Positions 54,795 to 61,998 of a stretch of 64,000 nt of DNA are shown here, piece by piece. The stretch covers positions 496,001 to 560,000 of the forward strand of contig NZ_JAKQZC010000003.1 in the NCBI RefSeq assembly GCF_023736115.1. Reading direction: 5' to 3'. This DNA comes from Salinicola avicenniae (GTDB lineage: Bacteria > Pseudomonadota > Gammaproteobacteria > Pseudomonadales > Halomonadaceae). A program made the translations under genes and the position numbers. Below the pieces are notes generated by a model. That model made no database searches and was not told where the DNA came from. It saw nothing but the letters and a program-made list of their open reading frames with translations. Every line of letters starts with the position of its first letter. Positions within the stretch are counted from its first letter, which is position 1.

Positions 54795-55289
54795 ATGTCG
54801 CTATATACGCTGGACTGCCGGACCCAATCCGGTACCCCTTTCAATCTCCGCGCCCTGCGCGGTCAGGTGCTGCTGGTCGTCAACGTGGCGAGTCGGTGCG
54901 GGTTCACGCCGCAGTTGGCGGGGCTGGAGACGCTCTATCGCGACTATCGGGACCAAGGCTTCACCATTCTGGCCTTTCCCTGCAACCAGTTCGGCCGCCA
55001 GTCGCCGGAGTCCTCCAGCCATTTCGGCGCCTTCTGCGAGCAGCGCTACGGTGTGACCTTTCCGCTCATGGAGAAGGTCAACGTCAACGGCCGCGACGCG
55101 CACCCGCTGTTCGTGCATCTGCGGCGTCAGGCACCGGGTGTGCTCGGCAGCACGCCGATCAAGTGGAATTTCACCAAGTTTCTGGTCGGGCGCGACGGGC
55201 AGGTCATTCGGCGGTTCGGGCCGCGTGCCCAGCCGCGTTCGATGCGCCCCGCGCTCGAGGACGCGCTCGACACGCCGTTCTCCGCCTGA
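54795..55289 (+). CDS. Glutathione peroxidase family protein
   Basis: A 164-residue thiol peroxidase of the BtuE/Gpx family that reduces hydroperoxides. The catalytic tetrad is visible: Cys in VNVASRCGFTPQLAGLE (about 36), Gln in LAFPCNQFGRQSPES, Trp and Asn in STPIKWNFTKFLV. A second Cys in SHFGAFCEQRYGV could be the resolving residue. Cys replaces selenocysteine, as usual in bacteria. The ATG at 54795 is chosen by homology; the upstream extension is not conserved. It is convergent with the next gene. Confidence 0.92.
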   Translation: MSLYTLDCRTQSGTPFNLRALRGQVLLVVNVASRCGFTPQLAGLETLYRDYRDQGFTILAFPCNQFGRQSPESSSHFGAFCEQRYGVTFPLMEKVNVNGRDAHPLFVHLRRQAPGVLGSTPIKWNFTKFLVGRDGQVIRRFGPRAQPRSMRPALEDALDTPFSA

Positions 55290-55306
55290 CCGCTGCCGGG
55301 CCAGCG

Positions 55307-55714
55307 TCAGCGGGGCGGGCGCTCGCCACGAGCCACCATCAGCCTGACCATCAGTTCGTCGAAGCGCGGGCGGCTCATCATCGTCGTCAGTCCCGAGAAG
55401 AGCGACCAGACGCCCTTGCGCCAGCCCCGCAGCCGACGATTGTGGCGCACCAGCCGCGTCAGCAGCAGCGTCTCGTCGAACGTTCGCCACTCGCCTGCCA
55501 TCGAGAGCTGATAGCGCGCCATCACCGGCGACATCTCCAGGCGATAGATCCACTCCAGCGCTTCCCGAGTCAGGCCGCTGGCGTCTGCCTCTCCGATCAT
55601 GCGGGCGTAGTCGGCTTCGCGCGGTTCGCGTTCGAGCCACAGGGCGGAGAGGGCCAGCCAGAGCGCGCCGCGGCGGGCGATGAGGGCTTCGATCTCTTGC
55701 TCGTGCTGATTCAT
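55307..55714 (-). CDS. Small protein, DUF7079-like
   Basis: A 135-residue soluble helical protein. The start EQEIEALIARRGALWLALSA followed by LWLEREPREADYARMIGEAD and LTREALEWIYRLEMSPVMAR resembles DUF7079 proteins found in proteobacteria, whose role is unknown; the match is by memory and needs a profile search. The C-terminal half is basic (RHNRRLRGWRKGVWSLF). The ATG at 55714 follows GAGAGAG. It stands alone between convergent gpx and divergent fabV. Confidence 0.55.
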   Translation of the reverse strand: MNQHEQEIEALIARRGALWLALSALWLEREPREADYARMIGEADASGLTREALEWIYRLEMSPVMARYQLSMAGEWRTFDETLLLTRLVRHNRRLRGWRKGVWSLFSGLTTMMSRPRFDELMVRLMVARGERPPR

Positions 55715-56048
55715 GGGGCGCTCTCTCTCGGGCTTTCTGGCCGGACTGGCTTTTTGGTCGGACGGGATTTCTCGTTGGTCGGGCCTATCGGGCGCAGGCA
55801 TGACGGGCTGGATGACGCCTGACCGCAGCACGGGGGCGGACGGGTAACGGCAGGCTTCTCACCGGCGCGGGCCATGATCGGCCACCCCCGGCGAGGAGAC
55901 AAGCCCATCGGCGATGAACGTGGTGTCGGCAAGGCCGAGACGCAAGTTCGCCCCCTTTTCGGCCACCCTGTTAGAATGCGCCCAACGTCAATGCCCGGCC
56001 GAACGTGCCGGGGCTTTCCGCACAGGCTAAAAGAAGACGAGGTTCGAC
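55715..56048. other. Intergenic stretch with the likely fabV promoter
   Basis: No gene is supported. Near its right end TAGAAT (55972-55977) could be a -10 element for fabV with a weak TTCGCC about 19 bases upstream. A CCCGGC/GCCGGG hairpin (about 55995-56014) lies in the leader. The left part is GC-rich and otherwise plain. Confidence 0.4.
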
Positions 56049-57248
56049 GTGATCATCAAGCCCAAGGTCCGTGGTTTCATCTGTACCACGACGCATCCGC
56101 TCGGCTGCGAGCGCAATGTTCTCGAGCAGATCGAGACGACCCGAGCCAACCTGAACGGCGCCGAGGGCGGCCCGCGCAACGTGTTGGTCATCGGTGCTTC
56201 CAGCGGCTATGGCCTCGCGGCACGGGTCACCGCGGCGTTCGGCTATGGCGCCGACACGCTGGGCGTCTTCTTCGAGAAGCCGGGCACTGAGAAGAAAACC
56301 GGCACCGCCGGCTGGTACAACGCCGCGGCCTTCGACAAGTTTGCCAAGGCCGAAGGGCTCTACAGCAAGTCGATCAACGGCGATGCGTTCTCTCATGAAG
56401 TGCGCCAAGCGGCGATCGAACGCATCCGCGAGGACATGGGCCAGATCGACCTGGTGGTCTATTCGCTGGCATCACCGGTGCGCAAGATGCCGGATACCGG
56501 TGAGCTCAAGCGCTCCAGCCTCAAGCCGATTGGCGAGACCTACACCGCGACCGCGATCGACACCAACAAGGACACGATCACCGAAGCGTCCGTCGAGCCA
56601 GCCAGCGAGCAGGAAATCGCCGATACCATCGATGTGATGGGCGGGCAGGACTGGGAACTATGGATCGATGCGCTGGACCAGGCGGGCGTGCTCGCACCGG
56701 GTGCGCGCTCCGTGGCGTTCAGCTACATCGGCACCGATATCACCTGGCCGATCTACTGGCACGGTGCGCTGGGCAAGGCGAAGGAAGATCTCGACCGCGC
56801 CGCGAGCGACATCGACAAGCGTCTGGCGGCGACCGGCGGCAGCGCCAACGTGGCCGTGCTGAAGTCAGTGGTCACGCAGGCGAGCGCGGCGATTCCCGTC
56901 ATGCCGCTCTACATCTCCATGGTCTACAAGGTGATGAAGGAGCAGGGCGTTCACGAGGGCACCATCGATCAGCTCAATCGCCTGTTCAAGGATCGGCTCT
57001 ATATCGACGGCGATGCGCCGGTGGACGAGGCGGGCCGGCTGCGACTGGACGACTGGGAGCTGCGCGACGACATCCAGCAGGCATGCAAGGATCTGTGGCC
57101 GCAGGTGACCAGCGACAACCTGTTCGCGCTGACCGACTATGCCGGTTACAAGCACGAGTTCCTCAAGCTGTTTGGCTTCGAGCGCGATGATGTCGATTAC
57201 GACGCGGAAGTGGATCCGGCCGTCGAATTCGACGTCGTTCAGGTCTGA
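56049..57248 (+). CDS. fabV: Enoyl-[ACP]/trans-2-enoyl-CoA reductase FabV
   Basis: A 399-residue NADH-dependent enoyl reductase that completes each cycle of fatty acid elongation; FabV is a triclosan-tolerant alternative to FabI. The N-terminus [19 protein letters not shown] is the family signature. The cofactor loop is [20 protein letters not shown], and [15 protein letters not shown] and [20 protein letters not shown] are conserved. The catalytic Tyr-x8-Lys pair is present near the YIG and KAKED segments. The start is a GTG with GAGG upstream. It is monocistronic or followed by the regulator gene 26 bases on. Confidence 0.97.
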   Translation: MIIKPKVRGFICTTTHPLGCERNVLEQIETTRANLNGAEGGPRNVLVIGASSGYGLAARVTAAFGYGADTLGVFFEKPGTEKKTGTAGWYNAAAFDKFAKAEGLYSKSINGDAFSHEVRQAAIERIREDMGQIDLVVYSLASPVRKMPDTGELKRSSLKPIGETYTATAIDTNKDTITEASVEPASEQEIADTIDVMGGQDWELWIDALDQAGVLAPGARSVAFSYIGTDITWPIYWHGALGKAKEDLDRAASDIDKRLAATGGSANVAVLKSVVTQASAAIPVMPLYISMVYKVMKEQGVHEGTIDQLNRLFKDRLYIDGDAPVDEAGRLRLDDWELRDDIQQACKDLWPQVTSDNLFALTDYAGYKHEFLKLFGFERDDVDYDAEVDPAVEFDVVQV

Positions 57249-57274
57249 GCCGCAGCGGCTCTGATGCTGCGACC

Positions 57275-58246
57275 ATGAGTGCAGACGTCGCCCCGCGCCA
57301 GGCGGGGTTCCTGATGTTGCCGGGCTTCTCGCTGATCGCACAGGCCTGTGCGATCGAGCCGCTGGTGGTCGCCAACGCGCTGGCCGACCGCCGGCTCTAT
57401 GCGGTCACCACCTTTGGCGTCGCCGGTCGTGGTGTCAAGAGCGTAGCCGAGCTATCGCTCTCGCCCGAGAGCGTTGCCGGCAGCGATGCACGGCCCCTCG
57501 ACATGCTTTTCGTCTGCGCGCCGCCACCGACCACGGCACGCGACGAAGCCGATGATAGGCTGATGGCCTGGCTGCGTCGTCTGGCGCAGCGTGGGGTGAC
57601 GCTCGGTGGCATCGCCGGCGGCACCTACTGGCTGGCACGAGCCGGGGTGCTCGACGGCTACCGGGCGTCGATCCCCTATGCCAGCGCCGAAGCGTTTGCC
57701 CAAGCCTTCCCGGCGGTTCAGGTAACCCATCAGCTGTTCGAGATCGACCGGGATCGCCTCACCTGTGGGGGCGGCACGGCGGCGATGGATATGCTGATGA
57801 CCCTGATCGGGCAGCAGCAGGACGCAGCCCTCGCGCAGCGGATCTCCGAACACTTCGTCTGCGAACGCATTCGCATGGGCGACGAACCTCAGCAGGTGTC
57901 GCTGCGTTCCCGTCTAGGACACGCGCCGCAGAGTCTGGTCGATGCCGTGTCGCTGATGGAAGCCAATATCGAGGAGCCGCTGACCACGCACGAACTGGCG
58001 GCGCACCTCGGTATTTCGCGGCGCCAACTGGAGCGGCTGTTCAAGAAGCACCTTCAGGCCGTGCCCAGCCGTTATTACCTCAACCTGCGCCTGCAACGGG
58101 CCCGTCGCCAGCTGCGGGAGAGCGATCTGGCGGTGGGGGATATCGCCCTGGCGACCGGGTTCTCTTCCGGGGCGCATTTCTCTACCGCTTACCGCCATCA
58201 TTTCGGCATCAGCCCGCGCGACGAGCGTCTGACGGGAGAGCGCTGA
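57275..58246 (+). CDS. GlxA-type transcriptional regulator (DJ-1/PfpI-AraC)
   Basis: A 323-residue regulator. The N-terminal DJ-1/PfpI-like domain (about 8-190) begins RQAGFLMLPGFSLIAQACAI; its nucleophile elbow reads GGIAGGTYWLARAG, with no Cys, so it senses rather than catalyses. The C-terminal AraC HTH pair (about 220-315) has LTTHELAAHLGISRRQLERL and VGDIALATGFSSGAHFSTAY. Relatives include regulators of arginine, carnitine and glycine betaine use. The stop overlaps the ampD start by one base, so the two are translationally coupled. Confidence 0.9.
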   Translation: MSADVAPRQAGFLMLPGFSLIAQACAIEPLVVANALADRRLYAVTTFGVAGRGVKSVAELSLSPESVAGSDARPLDMLFVCAPPPTTARDEADDRLMAWLRRLAQRGVTLGGIAGGTYWLARAGVLDGYRASIPYASAEAFAQAFPAVQVTHQLFEIDRDRLTCGGGTAAMDMLMTLIGQQQDAALAQRISEHFVCERIRMGDEPQQVSLRSRLGHAPQSLVDAVSLMEANIEEPLTTHELAAHLGISRRQLERLFKKHLQAVPSRYYLNLRLQRARRQLRESDLAVGDIALATGFSSGAHFSTAYRHHFGISPRDERLTGER

Positions 58247-58824
58247 TGTCCTGCGAGGCCGACATGACGATCGATGACCACTGGCTCGCCGAAGCAAGGC
58301 GCGTACCTTCGCCGAATGCCAATGCTCGCCCCGACGGCGAGATATCCGCCGTGGTGCTGCACGGTATCAGTCTGCCGCCGGGGGAATTCGGCGGCGAGGC
58401 GATCGAACGGCTCTTCACCAATACGCTCGATCCGGCGGCACATCCTGCCTTCGAGCCGATTGCGGCGTTGCGGGTTTCCGCCCACCTGTTGATTCGTCGC
58501 GATGGCGAAATCGTGCAGTTCGTGCCGTTCGATCGCCGGGCTTGGCACGCGGGACGCTCACGCTGGTGCGATGCCGGGCGCTGGCGCGAGGGGCTCAACG
58601 ACTTCACCATCGGCATCGAGCTCGAAGGCACCGACGAGACTCCTTATCGCGAGGCGCAGTATCGAGCGCTGGCGGGTGTGATCCGAACGCTGTACCAGCA
58701 CTACCCCGATATCGACGGCGATCGGCTGACCGGACATGCGCACATCGCGCCCCTGCGCAAGACCGATCCCGGCGGCGCTTTCGATTGGGCCTATCTGCAG
58801 CGTTGCCTGACATCGCGGGGCTGA
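58246..58824 (+). CDS. ampD: 1,6-anhydro-N-acetylmuramyl-L-alanine amidase AmpD
   Basis: A 192-residue zinc amidase that cuts recycled muropeptides in the cytoplasm and so keeps AmpC-type beta-lactamase induction low. The N-terminal SPNANARPDGEISAVVLHG holds the first zinc His. The other ligands are His and Asp in LTGHAHIAPLRKTDPGGAFD. Glu in GIELEGTDETPY is the expected catalytic-site residue. The ATG overlaps the stop of the GlxA-type regulator by one base, with GGGAGAG upstream. ampE is not next door. Confidence 0.95.
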   Translation: MSCEADMTIDDHWLAEARRVPSPNANARPDGEISAVVLHGISLPPGEFGGEAIERLFTNTLDPAAHPAFEPIAALRVSAHLLIRRDGEIVQFVPFDRRAWHAGRSRWCDAGRWREGLNDFTIGIELEGTDETPYREAQYRALAGVIRTLYQHYPDIDGDRLTGHAHIAPLRKTDPGGAFDWAYLQRCLTSRG

Positions 58825-59187
58825 GTGCTAGGCTGATCAGTCGGACGCTTCTCGGCGTGATCTCAGTGCGTAAAAAGACTACATGCGCGCTAACAACGAC
58901 ATCGTTCTGCGGGAGTCCGCTCAAGCGATTGATGTTGCGGCATTTGGGCGCACTCTCTGGCGTGATAGACGCGTCTGTGAATTGGCACGAGACAGCGTTT
59001 GCGGTATCTTCTTCGCCTGATTTTCTGCGTCACGCACGCCCGCTGTAATTCAGTTACAGCCGAACAATCTCGGAAAACGGCCCCACAAGAGTCGTACCCG
59101 CACCGAAGAGCGCATATCCAAGCCCCGCTGCGGCTACCCGCCATGGCCGGGCGAATGGCAAACCTTTTCCCATTCGGAGAGTTGTCT
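58825..59187. other. aceE upstream control region
   Basis: This 363-base gap has no supported gene; an open frame in phase with aceE starts at 58999 but is not conserved. It holds the inverted repeat at 59042-59060 and the ribosome site GGAGA (59176-59180) of aceE. A TTGCGG at about 58996 could be a -35 element; no convincing -10 was found. Confidence 0.45.
59042..59060. promoter_or_regulatory. Perfect inverted repeat upstream of aceE
   Basis: GCTGTAA-TTCAG-TTACAGC is a perfect 7-bp inverted repeat with a five-base spacer, 128 bases before the aceE ATG. It does not match the E. coli PdhR site. It is a candidate operator of the pyruvate dehydrogenase operon. Confidence 0.5.
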
Positions 59188-61878
59188 ATGAGTCTGGAGA
59201 CACGAGAAGATCTCGATCCGGTCGAAACCACGGAATGGCTGGATTCCTTGGCCTCGGTCGTCGAGCATGAGGGCGAAGAGCGCGCTCGGTACATCCTGAG
59301 TCGGCTGGCGGATCGCCTGCGTCGTGATGGCTCTTCACCGCCGTTTTCCGGCACCACGCCGCACCGCAACACGATCCCGGTTCATCGCGAAGCGAAGATC
59401 CCCGGTGACATGTTCATCGAGCGCAAGATCCGCTCGGCGATTCGCTGGAACGCGATGGTCCAGGTGCTGCGGGCCAACAAGAAGCACAAGGGGCTGGGCG
59501 GGCATATCGCCAGCTACCAGTCCAGCGCGACGCTCTACGAAGTCGGTTTCAACCACTTCTTCCGCGCCGACAATGGCGATCACAAGGGTGATCTGCTTTA
59601 TATCCAGGGTCACGTGACGCCGGGCATCTACGCGCGCTCCTTCCTGGAAGGTCGTCTGACCGACGAGCAGATGGACACCTTCCGTCAGGAAGTGGACGGC
59701 GAGGGCCTGCCCTCGTACCCGCACCCGTACCTGATGCCGGACTACTGGCAGTTCCCCACCGTCTCCATGGGGCTGGGGCCGATCCAGGCGATCTATCAAG
59801 CCCACGTGATGAAGTATCTCAACTCGCGTGAGCTCGAGGACATGAAGGACCGCAAGGTCTGGGCCTTCCTCGGCGACGGCGAGTGCGACGAGCCGGAGTC
59901 GCTGGGCGCGCTGCACCTGGCAAGCCGTGAAAAGCTCGACAACCTGATCTTCGTCATCAACTGCAACCTGCAGCGTCTCGACGGTCCGGTACGCGGCAAC
60001 TCCCGCGTCATCGACGAGCTCGAAGGTGTCTTCCGCGGTGCCGGCTGGAACGTGATCAAGGTCGTCTGGGGCGGTCTGTGGGATCCGCTGTTCGAACAGG
60101 ACACCAAGGGCATGCTGCAGAAGCGCATGGACGAGGCGGTCGACGGCGAATACCAGAACTACAAGGCACAAGGCGGCAAGTACACCCGCGATCAGTTCTT
60201 CGGCAAGTACGAAGAGACTGCCGAGATGGTCAAGGACTACTCCGACGAGGAAGTCTTCCGTCTCAACCGTGGTGGTCATGATCCGCAGAAGGTCTATGCG
60301 GCCTACCACGAGGCGGTGAACAACGCCAATGGTCGTCCCACCGTGGTTCTGGCGCACACCGTCAAGGGCTACGGCATGGGTGGCGGCCACGGCGAAGCCG
60401 ACATGGAAGCGCACCAGATCAAGTCCATGGACACCGATGCGCTCAAGGCCTTCCGCGATCGTTTCGGTATTCCAGTCTCGGACAAACAGATCGAGAGCGG
60501 CGATATTCCGTACTACAAGCCGGAAGACGACAGCCCGGAGATGAAGTATCTGCATCTCCAGCGCGAGAAGCTCGGCGGCTTCCTGCCGGCGCGAAAGGCC
60601 GACTTCGAGGCGATGGAGATCCCCGGCCTCGACGACAAGATGTTCGCGACCCAGCTCAAGGGCTCCGGCGATCGCGAGATCTCGACCACGATGTCCTTCG
60701 TGCGTGTGCTTAACGGCCTGGTCAAGCACAAGCAGCTCGGGTCGCGCGTGGTGCCGATCATTCCCGACGAAGCGCGCACGTTCGGCATGGAAGGCATGTT
60801 CCGTCAGCTCGGTATCTACGCGGCCGAAGGCCAGAAGTACGAGCCGATGGATGCCGGCCAGATCATGTACTACCGCGAAGATCAGAAAGGTCAGATCCTC
60901 GAGGAAGGCATTACCGAAGCCGGTTCCATGTCGGCGTGGATCGCCGCGGCGACTGCCTATGCCAACCACCATCTGCCGCTGATCCCGTTCTACGTCTACT
61001 ACTCGATGTTCGGCTATCAGCGCATCGGCGATCTGGTCTGGGCCGCCGGCGATCTGCAGGCGCGTGGTTTCATGATCGGCGGTACCGCAGGGCGGACCAC
61101 CATCAACGGCGAAGGCCTGCAGCACCAGGATGGCCACAGCCATATCCTGATGTCCACGGTGCCGACCTGTCGCGCCTACGACCCCTGCTACGGCCACGAG
61201 CTGGCGGTCATCCTGCAGGACGGTCTGAAGCGGATGTACCAGGATAAGGAAAACTGCTTCTACTACCTGACCGTGATGAACGAGAACTACGCCCATCCGG
61301 AAGCGCCGGAAGGTTGCGAAGAGGGCATCGTTCGCGGCATGTACCGGCTCAAGGCGGGCGAGTCCTCCGGCAAGAAGAAGCAGCCGCGCGTTCAGCTCAT
61401 GGGTAGCGGCACGATCCTGCGCGAAGTCGAGGCCGCGGCCGAGATGCTCGCCGAGGAGCACGGTGTCGTCGCCGATATCTGGAGCGTGACCAGCTTCAAC
61501 GAGCTGCGTCGCGAAGCGCTCGAGTACGATCGTCAGCAGTTCCTCGATTACGACGAGAAGCGCGAAAAGCCGTGGGTGACGCAGCAGCTCGAGAGTGTCG
61601 AGGGGCCGGTCATCGCGTCCACCGACTACATGAAGCTCTACGCTGACCAGATTCGTGCCTGGGTCCCGAACGACTTCCACGTTCTGGGTACCGATGGCTT
61701 CGGACGGTCGGACACGCGGGAACAGCTGCGTCACTTCTTCGAAGTCGACCGCTACTACGTGACCATTCAGGCGCTGCGTGCCCTGGCCAACCGTGGCGAG
61801 ATCGACGCCAAGGTCGTGGTCGATGCCATGAAGAAGTATGGCCTCGATCCTGCCAAGCCCAGCCCGCTGGTGTCTTGA
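59188..61878 (+). CDS. aceE: Pyruvate dehydrogenase E1 component, homodimeric type
   Basis: An 896-residue thiamine-diphosphate enzyme that decarboxylates pyruvate and acetylates the lipoyl groups of AceF. It begins TREDLDPVETTEWLDSLASV. The ThDP motif is GDGECDEPESLGALHLASRE and ends with NLIFVINCNLQRLDGPVRGN. Other features are GHIASYQSSATLYEVGFNHF and DGQSH-like GLQHQDGHSHILMSTVPTC. The ATG at 59188 has GGAGA seven bases upstream. aceF follows 120 bases on. Length is close to E. coli AceE (887). Confidence 0.97.
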   Translation: MSLETREDLDPVETTEWLDSLASVVEHEGEERARYILSRLADRLRRDGSSPPFSGTTPHRNTIPVHREAKIPGDMFIERKIRSAIRWNAMVQVLRANKKHKGLGGHIASYQSSATLYEVGFNHFFRADNGDHKGDLLYIQGHVTPGIYARSFLEGRLTDEQMDTFRQEVDGEGLPSYPHPYLMPDYWQFPTVSMGLGPIQAIYQAHVMKYLNSRELEDMKDRKVWAFLGDGECDEPESLGALHLASREKLDNLIFVINCNLQRLDGPVRGNSRVIDELEGVFRGAGWNVIKVVWGGLWDPLFEQDTKGMLQKRMDEAVDGEYQNYKAQGGKYTRDQFFGKYEETAEMVKDYSDEEVFRLNRGGHDPQKVYAAYHEAVNNANGRPTVVLAHTVKGYGMGGGHGEADMEAHQIKSMDTDALKAFRDRFGIPVSDKQIESGDIPYYKPEDDSPEMKYLHLQREKLGGFLPARKADFEAMEIPGLDDKMFATQLKGSGDREISTTMSFVRVLNGLVKHKQLGSRVVPIIPDEARTFGMEGMFRQLGIYAAEGQKYEPMDAGQIMYYREDQKGQILEEGITEAGSMSAWIAAATAYANHHLPLIPFYVYYSMFGYQRIGDLVWAAGDLQARGFMIGGTAGRTTINGEGLQHQDGHSHILMSTVPTCRAYDPCYGHELAVILQDGLKRMYQDKENCFYYLTVMNENYAHPEAPEGCEEGIVRGMYRLKAGESSGKKKQPRVQLMGSGTILREVEAAAEMLAEEHGVVADIWSVTSFNELRREALEYDRQQFLDYDEKREKPWVTQQLESVEGPVIASTDYMKLYADQIRAWVPNDFHVLGTDGFGRSDTREQLRHFFEVDRYYVTIQALRALANRGEIDAKVVVDAMKKYGLDPAKPSPLVS

Positions 61879-61998
61879 ACAGCGGCGGTTATCCTGAAGG
61901 AAACGTCAAGGTGCCGCCGTCGCGGGTCGACGGCGGCCGGATAGCCTGATGTAGCCGGTGGCCCCCGGGCGGCCTGGCAGATGAAGAGGAGCGCGACC

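Noticed and set aside
59335-61734. A 799-codon open frame on the minus strand opposite aceE
   Set aside because: It mirrors the codon structure of aceE, has no ribosome site or recognisable domain, and is a compositional shadow.
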